Assembly (NCBI RefSeq): GCF_001540865.1
Contig: NC_033636.1
Coordinates: 7,535,912-7,599,911 of the forward strand
Origin: Ananas comosus
Taxonomy: Eukaryota > Streptophyta > Magnoliopsida > Poales > Bromeliaceae
DNA: 64,000 nt
Direction: 5' to 3'
This document shows positions 46,991 through 57,948 of the stretch, piece by piece. The notes below the pieces were generated by a model that worked only from the letters and a program-made list of their open reading frames with translations, was not told the origin of the DNA and ran no database searches. The translations under genes and the position numbers were made by a program. The stretch's first letter is position 1. The number at the start of each line of letters is the position of its first letter.

Positions 46991-47006
46991 GTTTTAAAAA
47001 GTTAGA

Positions 47007-47040
<34 letters not shown>

Positions 47041-47715
47041 GCTTGCGTAACTTGGTTGGGAACTTGGGATAAGGGCTTGAGGGCAGTTTCGGAGCGGGTT
47101 TAGATTTGCACGATCCGACGCCCGTCCGGGCCGGAAATTCGACGGATGTTGTAGACCCAATTTCGGACCAAATTGAGCTGGTCGGGTCGGGTCGTGTCAA
47201 AAGAAGTGGACCAAGTTTGTTTATGCCGAGTTAAGATTTCGGTTGGAGAATAAAACTCTATGGTATATCTTAAGCTTTTATATTTAAATATTATATATTA
47301 TATATTAGACCTTCAAATTATTATTTTTAAATAAAATAAATTAAAATTAGATATTATATTCGGCATTAATTTTTTTTTTTTTTCAAATAAGATAAATCAC
47401 CTCAGGTATATTATCCTACGAATTTATGGATACCTAAACTTTTCAAAGAGTACAAATTAAACTCATTTCTTACAATCACATTGATTTTTTTTTTCGAATA
47501 AATTATTTTTGAATAACTTATTCCAACGCTCTAATAGAGCTGAAACATATATCTAGCTTTGATGTGGCAAGTATTTCAAATTTTAATAAAAGGATACATC
47601 GGCATTGATTAAGATGTTCGTGCATTCAAAATGACCTCAGTCTTATTCATACAACCAAATAAGGCCTTAGTCCTTATCTGGGCATCGAATAAATAATCTA
47701 ATGATAACTCATTCT
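47041..47715. repeat. Repeat block A upstream of ETFB, homologous to 52740-53596
   Basis: CTTGGTTGGGAACTTGGGAT, CAGTTTCGGAGCGGGTTTAG, GATCCGACGCCCGTCCGG, then TATTATCCTACGAATTTATG and CCTTAGTCCTTATCTGGGCA are shared in order with the block upstream of CDT1. Both copies end at the 5' side of a minus-strand gene. Confidence 0.85.
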
Positions 47716-48044
47716 GTATGAAAGAGGGTTTTTCTGTATGATCGCATGAGTTTAATATTGGTTATTTGAAAGGCCTTGACATTCATAATATGATAAAATA
47801 GTATATTTCACTTATGAATGATTTATTTTATTCTAAAAAAAAAAAGACTCCAAGGGCAATATAGTGTCCATTTGAGGTATTACCAAATACCATATTCAAG
47901 TAAATTAAAATAAATATGCTAATTAAGATATTCATATATCAAAACAAAGCCTTAGCCTGTTGATCATATATAAACATCAAACTTAATCTTCGCAACCAAA
48001 GACTTTTGGAATGAATTACAGATTCACTTGTCACATGCTTTGAT

Positions 48045-48457
48045 AGGGATGTCAATGGGTATGGATACCCAAAATTTTATCCAAACCCGAACCCGAATAA
48101 AACGGATATATCCGATGCTAAATGGATATGGATTCGGATATTAAAAATAGAAATCCGACGGATATGGATTTTGACTGTACCTAATCCGAACCCGAATTTA
48201 TTTTGTATTATATATATATATATATATATAATAAATTTGATGTTATATTTGAATTTGTATTTTAAAATTTTAGATTTAATATAATATATTTTGAAATATT
48301 AAAAAACAGGGGCTCGGGTTTCGGATTTTTGGTTGGGTTCGGGTTTGGATATGAATTTTTAAAATCCGTCGGGTTCGAGTTCAGATCTTGGGTTTGGAGT
48401 CGGGTTCAGGTTTGGATTTTTAAAAATCCGTCCCGAATCCGACCCGTTGACATCTCC
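48045..48457. mobile_element. MULE-like MITE with 10 bp target duplication
   Basis: Ends GGGATGTCAATGGGTA and, inverted, GGAGATGTCAACGGGTC. ATGCTTTGAT is duplicated exactly on each side (48035-48044 and 48458-48467). A 9-11 base duplication points to the Mutator superfamily. The 413-base interior consists of repeated AACCCGAACCCGAA-type words and their complements around an AT run, and has no transposase. Confidence 0.75.
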
Positions 48458-48559
48458 ATGCTTTGATTACAAGACTCCGAACAACCGAAAAACCAATTAC
48501 CAAAAGCATAGTTTTACTCCTGAAACATTGTATCACTACTGCCTCCTAGTAAGTATTTC

Positions 48560-48758
48560 AAATTTTCAACATACTCTTCTGGAGTTGCAAAATGATTTGC
48601 ATTGTGCAAAAATAAAGGCATGGTTCAAGTGATCCACAGCAAATTTATGTGCTTCGATTCTGATAAATATTCCTGGACAATTTCGGTAGCTTTGCAGGAT
48701 AAGATTTCTCATTAGAAGAATATGTTAACTCAACAAGGAGCTCCAATGAGCACAATAC
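48560..48758. repeat. Left copy of a 200 bp duplication around a single N
   Basis: Nearly identical to 49045-49245 (TCAACATACTCTTCTGGAGT, GATTCTGATAAATATTCC, CTCCAATGAGCACAATAC). The left copy stops at N 48759. This is the same pattern as at 8362 and probably an assembly artefact. Confidence 0.85.
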
Positions 48759-48759
48759 N

Positions 48760-49025
48760 CTCTCCTCTCCCTCTCCCTCTCCCGCTCCTCTCCCCGGCTG
48801 GGCCCCACCTGCCCGCGGCCCGCGCGCCGCGCCGTGCCTGCGCCCGCTCGCCCCACCCCCGCACCGCCCGCCCGCCCGCGCGCCGCGCCTGCGCCCGCGC
48901 CAGCTCGCCCCACCCCCGCGCCAGCTCGCCTGCCCGCCCCACGCGGCGCCCCGCCACGCGCGCCCGCCTGCCCGCGACCCGCGCTCGCCCCTGCCCGCGC
49001 CTCCACGCTCGCCACCTGTTCCAAA
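48760..49025. other. Extremely GC-rich low-complexity block
   Basis: Starts with CTC/CCT repeats and passes into CGCGCC/CCCGCG words, ending in GCTCGCCACCTGTTCC. All six frames are nearly stop-free and give Ala/Arg/Pro-rich peptides. It lies between the N at 48759 and the second copy of the 200-base duplication. It could be a foreign or haplotype-specific fragment, or a poor consensus. Confidence 0.6.
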
Positions 49026-49514
49026 ACTGAGAATTCATGTATGTTATAGATTTCAACATACTCTTCTGGAGTTGCAAAATGATTTGCATTGTGCAAAAAT
49101 AAAGGCATGGTTTAAGTGATCCACAACAAATTTATGTGCTTCGATTCTGATAAATATTCCTGGACAATTTCGGTAGCTTTGCAGGATAAGATTTCTCATT
49201 AGAAGAATATGTTAACTCAACAAGGAGCTCCAATGAGCACAATACCAGGAAAAGCAATGCTTTTACGCATCAAGAGTGAGAATGGTTTATTTACAACATT
49301 TAACTTCTAAAAAGCAATATAAAATCTGACGAGAACAATATAAGATCGGGCGAGCATTGAGAGAGCTTCGCAAAAATCTCTGTACTCGGCATAATGTATG
49401 TAAATTGCAGCTTCCATTTGCTACTACCAAATTTTGTGAGACAAAAAGCTGCTTAACAAAATGACCACGCAATGTGCTTTGCTTAGTATCTCAATTCCAA
49501 GGGACATGCTCCTT

Positions 49515-52500
49515 CTACTCAGCTTCTACTAGTCTTTGTCGAATCTCGTCTGCACTCGCTATCATGTTAACACTGAAAACAAGAATATAGGGATTAATTA
49601 TGGTTTGTCAGAACAACAGAGTTACTATTCCAGATAGATACTTTAACAAAACAGTTTTGTAGGTAAGCTTCTCCAGATGATTAACTGGGAAAAAAATTTT
49701 AGATTTAGTTCCACATTATGCAATTATGTGTGATTACTCGAGCAAAGAAATATTAAAAATTAACTACTTTGACAAGCTCAATTTCCATATATTCAACTTC
49801 GATCTATTTGACTTCAAATTCTGAAGACTAGATCTTGACAGCAGAGGACACTGATACATATTTTTCATCTGATAACAACCAGTTTATAAATCATACTAAT
49901 AATATCTCGCAATTTCGAACTGCGGCAAAATGAACATAGAGAGTTCAGTAAGCTCACCAGTAGAGAAGATCTCCACTAAGTGCCGTCTTTTCAGAGATCC
50001 AATCTGGAACAAGTTCTTGCAACAGTTTCAACTGTTCTTCAACTTTACCTAGAAATCCAAAAAAAATGATCTGTATTCTCAATAACAGTTGACTTATATG
50101 CAAAAGACATGCAAATGAATATTTTGCAGATGAATGACCCTACCTCTGTCAGCTATTTTTGAGTGACTTGCAAATATCTTATAAATAAGCTCCTGCTTTG
50201 TCATCACTGTTCGATTCAGTGACTGACAGATAAGTAAGATCATGTCAAAAGTACTAGGCAAAGATGCTATCAACTTCTGCCGTCTAACAATATCAGCAGC
50301 TCCGGCCTGTTTGTCCTCCCAAGCTTTCCTTTCCTTCTCTCTTATCTGCAGGGAGCTAAAATGTCATGTTTCTTCTGATTTCGCTAAAAGGTGCATTAAA
50401 CTATTAGGAAACACATATGATGAACACTCTTATAGGTTGGAATGCATCAAAATACATGAGAATGTTTCAACAATTTAGTTAAGTTTACAGTTAATAATCA
50501 CTACTGAAAATCAACTCATTCAACTCATTGGAGCCTAAAAGAACTAAACAATCTGGATGTAGTGAGCATAAGACATGAAGTAACCGAGACTAGTAAACTA
50601 AATGTAATTAGAGTATTTCCAAAACCAACCCAAATCATGCCATTATCGAAATCATCGCGTATGAAACAAAGATCTAGAGTAGGAAGGCTTGCCCACAAAT
50701 ATGAACCAAGTACAAAAAGAATATTCCTTAGTAAGAGAGCACTTACAGATTGTAACAGAGTCTTTGGTAGAAAACCCAGGATATCATCATGATCTTCATT
50801 GCTGGAACTTCTGTTTTCCTCCTCCTCTTCCCTTGCTTCCACATTCTTTGTCGGTGTGTTGAATAATTTAGTTCGCGCTGATCGCTTCGGTACCTTCTTC
50901 AGTTGGGGAGAATCAAAACCTTTATCTGTATAACATCTCTTCGGTGTTTGGAGATCTGGTGTAGCGGTCATTAGCCTAATTGGCGTAGAGACGACCTTGG
51001 CAGGGGTACCCTCAACTTTTTTCATTGAAATGGGAGAACTCTGCAATGATTTTGTAATCACAGGTGGTTTTGGAACAGATTGTTTGGACAATGGAAGCAG
51101 AGAAACCGGAGGATCGTCTCTTTGAGAAGCACTTCTGATACATGCGAAAGATGTCGTACATGAATCTGGTAATGCATCTTTCTTCTGAGAAAACCGTTTA
51201 CGGAAAGACTGAGACATGTGAGACAGAACAACAGGTTGGTGCAGAGGAGAAGAAATAGAAGGTGATTCTGCAAACTGCAAATCAGTGATGGCTCTTGGTT
51301 CTGATGTTGCAATTTCACTTGGTTTTGATCGGTTAAACGGATGTGGCAACTCCGCTACTGGAATTTCATCCCCCTACAAGCACCGATTCACAATTAACAA
51401 AAACGCCTACTTCTGTAATCGGCGACTTAAAACCGACTTAATAAGTTGCAGAAATTACATAGACTAAGAAGAGACCTGGAAAACAAAAACTTCAATTTTT
51501 AAAAGAGAGTCGAAGGAGGCTAATATCGATACCTCTGGATGTTCTTTGAAGAAATCTACAAGCCTTTCTCTGAAGAGCCTCCTCAAAATTGAATATCCAG
51601 TTTCGCCCTTCTGCTTCGAATTGCTCCCTACAGCCTCAAGCTGCAGAGTTATCTGAAGCTCCGGCTTCATGCAGCAAGTTGTCTCATCGCGCAAAAGCAC
51701 CTTCTTGATCAAAATGGCTTCCGATAATATGTGCTTAATTTGCGCTAAATGCTCGTAAGTAAACCTCCTAAATACAGCAATTAAGATTAATTTCTTTAGA
51801 GAGATCGGTAAAGTAAAAGCTCGATCATTTCCTATGTGCTTAGTTATAAATGAATCAAAATAACTAATTTGGCCAAGTGAAGAGATAAAAGCACCTCTCA
51901 GTCAAATGTTGAATACTAGTACAGATGTTTGGAAATGTCAACATGGATCCCTTCAGGCGAAGCAACCGGATCGAGCTTTCCATAGAATTGAAAAACTCGC
52001 ACAGTATCTCGTATCTGAAACAGCAATAAATTAGCTACTTTCAATGGAGAATCGAGAACCACATATTTTGCCAATCAAAATTTTGTGCGCAAAGAATTGA
52101 ACTTTTTCTTCTAATTGATCTAAAAAATGCAAAACATAGTAAAAACTGGAGTGAAAAACTTAATTAACAATCCGAAGATACAAAGTATCCAATTTAATCA
52201 AACTAATTTGAAGAAATACATCAAACTGGCATCAGATAACCTATATGTATGTCTAAAATCCCTAAATCTGTTGCAAGATTGATAGGATTGGAGATCTTAC
52301 TTCTCCGGTAGCCTGATCTGCGGCTTGGGCTTCAACGGGCTCGATCTGCGATCGGACTCCGTTCGCAGCTGACGCTCCACGAACGAGAGGGCGTCGTCGG
52401 ATCGGCCGAGATCTGCACCGGCAGCATCAGATCCCGATCCCTTCTCGGGCCTCTGTAGCTGCAGGGCTGCTTGCTTCACCTCCTTCACCGAGAAGGCCAG

Positions 52501-52656
52501 GCTCCGGTTGCGGCTCCGCCGCGGGAGCTGGGGCGGCTTCTCCGGGGTCCAGATCCGGCCGTCGTCGTCGGCGGCGGCAGCGGCGGGGGAGGGATCGATC
52601 GGAGGCTTCTTCGACGACGACGACGACGACGATGACGATGGGGCGAGGGGTTCCAT
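49515..52656 (-). CDS. CDT1: CDT1 DNA replication licensing factor
   Basis: Seven exons join in frame: 52656-52301, 52014-51895, 51767-51533, 51373-50747, 50345-50144, 50048-49958 and 49572-49515, giving 562 residues, close to other plant CDT1 proteins. The N-terminus is disordered with IWTPEKPPQLPRRSRN. The conserved central geminin/MCM-facing winged helix has YEILCEFFNSMESSIRLL, NICTSIQHLTERRFTYEHL and LVDFFKEHPEGDEIPVAELP. The C-terminal MCM-binding winged helix has IREKERKAWE, LIASLPSTFDMILLICQS, TKQELIYKIFASHSKIADR and VEEQLKLLQELVPDW. CDT1 loads the MCM2-7 helicase at origins in G1, and in plants also affects plastid division. The start ATG follows an E2F-like site closely. Confidence 0.92.
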
Positions 52657-52715
52657 TTGGGGGAGGGGTTGTGGTCGGAGCGGGGGAAAGGGGGAGGGGA
52701 AGGGATATAAAAAGG

Positions 52716-52726
52716 TTTTCCCGCGA
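52716..52726. promoter_or_regulatory. E2F-binding site upstream of CDT1
   Basis: TTTTCCCGCGA, on the minus strand TCGCGGGAAAA, matches the E2F/DP consensus (TTTSSCGC). It lies 60-70 bases upstream of the CDT1 start codon. CDT1 genes are known E2F targets in plants and animals, so G1/S control is likely. Confidence 0.7.
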
Positions 52727-52739
52727 GAATGAGGAGGGA

Positions 52740-53596
52740 GTCGGGTTCCTTGGTTGGGAACTTGGGATAAGGCTTGAGCGCAGTTTCGGAGCGGGTTTAG
52801 ATTTGCTCGATCCGACGCCCGTCCGGACCGGAAATTTGACGGAGGTTGTAGACCCAATTTCAGACCAAACGGATCTGATCTGGTCGGGTCAGGTCGAGTC
52901 AAAAGAAAATTTTTTTTTTTTTGAGAGAAAGGTAGTATACTGTCCGCTTTATTTATTTTCTTTAGAAATAAATATAGCTGAAAATATGAATCAAGTGGAA
53001 TTTAAATTTGGAACCTCGGATACTAATCGCCAAACTTTTTATCACTTGCGCTATAAACGGTCTGTGTCAAAATAAGAATTTAGGATTTGAAACGTATTGG
53101 GCCAAGTTTACTTATGTCGAGTTAAAATTTTGGTAAGAGAACAAAACTCAATCATACATCTTAAGCTTGTATAGATGAGGAGAATAATAAAATATCTAAA
53201 ATTTAATGTTATATTCGGCCTTCAAATTATTTTTTTCAAACAAAAAATCAAAATTAGATATTATATTTGGTATCAAGTTATTCTTTTCAAATAAGATAAA
53301 TTACTTCATAGTTGAAGTATATTATCCTACCAATTTATGGATACCTAAACTTCAGAAGGAGTACAAATCAAACTCTTTTCTTACAATAATGCTAGAAATT
53401 TTTTTCAAATAAGTTATTCTTGAATAACATATTCCAACACTCAAATAGAGCTGAAACATATTTCTAGCTTTGTATTTTCAAACTTAATAAAAGAATACAC
53501 CGACATTGAATAAGATGTTCATGTAGACATGTCTTATTCATGCACCCAAATAGGGCCTTAGTCCTTAGCTGGGTATCGAATCAATAATTTAATGAC
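52740..53596. repeat. Repeat block B upstream of CDT1, homologous to 47041-47715
   Basis: Shares CTTGGTTGGGAACTTGGGAT and GGAGCGGGTTTAGATTTGC at its left and CCTTAGTCCTTAGCTGGGTA at its right with block A, in the same orientation. A SINE (52910-53064) splits it and a CACTA-like end (53597) cuts it on the right. Confidence 0.85.
52910..53064 (-). mobile_element. tRNA-derived SINE, relative of 32362-32525
   Basis: Minus-strand sequence starts ACAGACCGTTTATAGCGCAA and includes ATTTATTTCTAAAGAAAATA and GCGGACAGTATACTACC. It ends in poly-A. Each part has a counterpart in the same order in the SINE at 32362. Flanking GTCAAAA is repeated at 52898-52904 and 53065-53071. It is absent from the sister block at 47041, which shows the empty site. 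Confidence 0.75.
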
Positions 53597-53870
53597 ACTA
53601 CAAAAAAATAGGCATATACCAGCAGCCAAAACTGTGGTAAAGAATACAAAAACTGCTGGTAATATTTGCTCAAGCAGTTCTAAAACTGCTGGTAAAAATT
53701 CAGGTGACCGTTACAATATCATTGCTAGTATAACCTTTTCCCAGCACTTTTACTAACCATTGGTGAAGATGATCTCTAGCAACAGTTCTTAAACCGTCGT
53801 TAAAACTGGCATAAGACGCATATACCGACAGTTTTTGACCGTTGGCAATTTAAAACTAATATGAAAAAAA
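53597..53870 (+). mobile_element. CACTA-like 5' terminus with subterminal repeats
   Basis: CACTACAAAAAAATAGGCAT is a classic CACTA transposon end. It is followed by repeats of AAACTGCTGGTAA and related words (CAGCAG, CCGTCGTTAAAACTG) in both orientations. The homologous block at 47041 has no such insertion. No matching right end was found, so it is a fragment. Confidence 0.65.
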
Positions 53871-55337
53871 ATACTAATATCAACAAATTACAATGGGATT
53901 TTTCCATTTGATATTAATTATAAAACCAACAATCTGTTATATCCGAAAAAAAAAAGAGAGTTATATAACTAAATTGCAATAAGATGATACAATCATCCTT
54001 GAAACAAAACTATAAGCAATGATCTAGAGCAGTGACAGAGGCAACATATATTCCCATGAATGAATCTCCTATGACTCAATTAAATTGCGAGCATCGAAAT
54101 GTTCCCATGAATGAATCTCCTAGGACTTAGTTACGAGTTATAACAGCCCTCCATTACTCTCTGCTCAGCTGCTAGACCAGCAGCAACAGAGGGAGCTAAA
54201 TGCCTCAAGCTATCGGCTTGATCATCATCCTCCTCTACACCTAGTTCACTAGGCACTGTCAAAGGAAATAGAGACTCGACATCTTTAAGCGTCAAAAGCG
54301 GCTCATCTCTGAGCTTCTTAACTTTCGTGCTCATTATGGAGCACGCACTCCTGCTCCTGTTTAACTTCTAGATACTCTCCTCGATGCTATCCTTCACCTG
54401 TAATGAAGAGTAAACAGATTATGTAGGTGAGAAAGATAAAGAGTAGAGTGAGATGAAGAAGAAGCTACATTCATACGATGAAGCGGTGTATAAATGTTTT
54501 CTTGCCCTGTCCAACTCTATGGATCCGGTTTATGGCTTGTGCTTCCGCTGCAAGGTTGAGCAATGGCTCCACTAAAATGACATGCTGTGCTTCCAAAAGA
54601 TTGAGACCATTTGCTCCATGCTGGATTAGCATCAAGAGGGCTTTGAATGGACTTCTCACTGGAAGGCATTCTTTTTGTTTTGCCACTGTTAGCAACACTT
54701 ATGTCTCCTTTGAATTGGGCAAGCGCCACTTGTGATTTCCTGTTAGTCAAGTTACTATTTTTGCTTAGACGATATGTTAAGGTAACATACACATTCAATT
54801 CTTTTAAAGTGTACAGAAAATAGCACTATCTCGATGAACTATGATCCAAGGTACGGCATATTTAAAGGAGAGCCTTCGCTGTACAGCGCACATTAGTCAT
54901 TTCATGTGCCCGGATGCTTAGGTGGGATCAAGAGAATTTTAGTTATTTCAGGTGAAAAGTACGGCAAACGAAAATTATTATTAATAGGAAGTAGGCGCTA
55001 TATGGCATAAATGATTGGAATCTGACCTAAGTCTACAACTTTACCATAGCACTGGATAACTTCACCATAGTACTAGAACAGCCCATTGTAATAAGAATGA
55101 AGTGAAACTTATAAAAGTTGTATAGTCTATACCTGCCTCCTTTCATCCGGACAAACATGACACCATTAGCAACCAAAGCATGCTCCAACAAACCAAGGAC
55201 ATCGTTCCAGCTGGAAAAGACAAGAATTTTGGCCTCTTTTTCAGTAGATATTATCCACAAGATTCTTTTGGCGACAGCTTCAATCTTGGCAAGGAAGAAA
55301 CAAAAAACGATGGAATTAGTATATTCAACTTCGTTAA

Positions 55338-57948
55338 TGTAACACACTGGACCTTTGCAAATTGCGAGGTTCGAGTGTTTGAATGTATTTCGAACTTTTC
55401 CACACTTGGTGGAGGGTTGTAGAATGTTTGCCGACCTAAAAAGTTCGAAAACTGGAATTCTGGACAAGTCCTGAGAGTTTTTACTCTCTGGGACCGGTCC
55501 CTGGAAGGAGAGACCGGTTCCCCCAGTGAGCAGTGTTGAGGCAGCCTGAGGCAACCGGTCCCTGGCAGGCGAGACCGGTTCCCGAACGTGTCTTCGCAGT
55601 TAGAGACCGGTCCCGCGCAGGGAGAGACCGGTTCCCGAACGCTGGTTTTTCGGGTTCGCAGCGAGAGACCGGTCCCTGCTGGGGAGAGACCGGTCCCTCT
55701 GGGCGAAAACTGCCCAGACCGGGCTGATGTATTTTTGGATTTTTGAGGGGCCTGGTTGGATTTTATTACATTAGATGGGCTTATTAGCCATTTCCTCCTC
55801 TCCCCTCTCTCATTTTCTCATTCTCATCCTCTCCCTACACTTCCTAGAGAGAGAAGAAGGAGGAGGAGAAGGAGAGGAGCTAGTTTGAGGGAGCTTGGAG
55901 CTCAACCCCATTCTCTCTTTTCCACCTTTGCAAGGCTTGGAGTTTGCTTGTAGAGCTTGGTGGTGGGCCAATCTTCAACCCTAGAAGATTTGGAGCTTGT
56001 TTGGAGGCATCTTGGGAGGTTAGTACTTGGATTCTACCTTTTAATCCTTGATTTGGTAGGTTTTCACCATTTGGAACCCTAGAATGAGATTTAGGGTTTG
56101 ATTTTGGGCTTTTTGAATCTAGGGCTTTTGGGGCTAGATCGTTTGGTTTAGAACCTTCCTTGGGCATGGTTTGGAAGGGTTCTAGCTCTCTTTTGGAGCT
56201 TTGGAAGAGGTTTCTTCCCTTGAGGTGAGTTTTGGCCATTTTTACTTCTAGGTTAATGTTTGATCTTATAAGATGGTCGTAATGCCCTCGTATCTCTTCG
56301 CTGATTACTTTTAGGGTATCTTGAGGCTCGTGGACAACTCCGTTCGGCGAATCGAGACCCTACGCGACGGTTCGGTGGGTTTGGCCTAGCATACAATATG
56401 AGAAATGCTCATATTTGGTGTTAAATGCTTCGTAAAGTTGAAATTATTGCATTTTCATGTTAAATGTATTTATTATGAATTTTAGAGTGCTTAACATGCA
56501 TAGGTTATGTGTAGTAAATTTTGGGACCTCTATATAGTAGAGAGCATGCATGTGTGGCCTAGCATTCTAGTTGCGATTTGAAATTATAATCCCTATTGTG
56601 AAAACGAACCTTGCTTTCATGCATTCAAACCATATACCAGATGTGACATTAGGGATTTTTGAAAGCCTAGAGAGGCTTAGGGACTTAGATGATATGTGAG
56701 ATTGGGCCAATGTCATGAAGAGGCATTGGGGCCCGGGGCATAGTGAGCATTAATGTTAATGTCTTAATTGGAACATGATTAGTTGTGGAGCTTAAGTGTC
56801 ATAAAGAGGCACTAAGCAAATGTGTGTTGGGACTTCACATTATGACTTGAACTAGATCTTCGGGATACTAGTGACTATACCATGTTAGAGACATGAGGAT
56901 TGGGTACTTGAGACCGTGACCTTGCTTGTTTGCCATTGTGCTCATTCGCACATGCTTGTGAGGGTCGCTCCCCACAAGCCGGCACTCCCGAGTTGGCCTA
57001 TGCGATTTTTGTTCGCTCGTGCGGTATTGAGAAGCCTACGGGGTCGAGTGGGACAGACACATTCCAAGAGTAGGGATGTTGGGCTACCACAGGCACTTAG
57101 GCGGCACAAGCTGGACTACCTTGGGTAGGTCCTTATATTGGAAATGGAAATCGATACGGTGTTGAATATGAACAATCACTACTAGATAGGATTAGTAGTT
57201 GGATTACATGGACACGCTTATGATGTAGCATTGATACACTTAGTATACTTGCCGGTTTCATTATTGCATCGTAGTATACTCGGTTATTCGGATAGGGTTT
57301 ACTCTTGTGCCTTGACATATTGCATCGTGAGGTTTACTTGTGTTTTATGTTGAGACATAGTAGCATAGCATTTCAATCATGTTTCCTTTCAGCAGTATTC
57401 ATGTTCGCTACTTATCGCATATTACTATATGTCATTATTTACCCCTTTTCTTTTGGGGCCTAGTTGTGCATTGAGCTGAGGTCAGTAATTGCCCACTGGG
57501 AACTATAAATTATAGTTCTCACGCCCTCTTCTTCTCGATGTTTTCAGAGCCTTCCACTCAGGGTGAGGCCAGGGACCGCGGGAAGGGAGTTGCTTCGAGC
57601 TAGCTTCCTTCGAGGACGACTTGCTAGGTGGTCTACCTCTCGTGTACTTTATTTTGGAGAGGTTGAGAGTTTTACCAGTGTACTAGAGACCACCATTTTT
57701 GTATTAGAGGCTGATACTGTATAACTTATGTTTACTTTTATGTATTAGTTATGTTCTTTTACCATGAGTATAGATGTTTAGAACTTTACATCGCTCTGAT
57801 ATCATTAGTTGCTTGTTATTTCACTTCTCTTAATTGTTCCATCTCTTGCTTTTACTTCCGCTTTTATTGTAGACGCCTTATATGTGTAGACATATGGCGG
57901 GTCTGGGCACGCTACCGGGAGGGCCTCCGCCGGTCCCGGGGCGTGACA
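55338..57948 (+). mobile_element. Solo LTR, 2.6 kb, with perfect 5 bp target duplication
   Basis: Starts TGTAACACACTGG, ends CCGGGGCGTGACA, and is flanked by GTTAA at 55333-55337 and 57949-57953. There is no coding for gag or pol. The end matches the gypsy LTR family at 32977. It lies in the intron between SHPRH-like exons 58229 and 55284. The first 400 bases contain a cluster of GAGACCGGTCCC/GAGACCGGTTCC units, followed by a pyrimidine-rich leader-like part. Single LTRs of this kind arise by recombination between the two LTRs of a full element. Confidence 0.75.
55492..55702. repeat. Cluster of about eight ACCGGT-centred motifs inside the solo LTR
   Basis: GGGACCGGTCCC, GAGACCGGTTCCC and close variants occur about eight times with spacings of roughly 20-45 bases. 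Each is a near-perfect palindrome. The position corresponds to the U3 part of the LTR, upstream of the presumed transcription start. Confidence 0.8.

Noticed and set aside
48722..49108. Overlapping Ala/Arg/Pro-rich frames on both strands
   Set aside because: They cross an N and follow an extremely GC-rich low-complexity block that leaves all frames open.
55492..55702. A CRISPR array, suggested by regular short repeats
   Set aside because: Plant nuclear context, variable units and spacings, and position inside an LTR.
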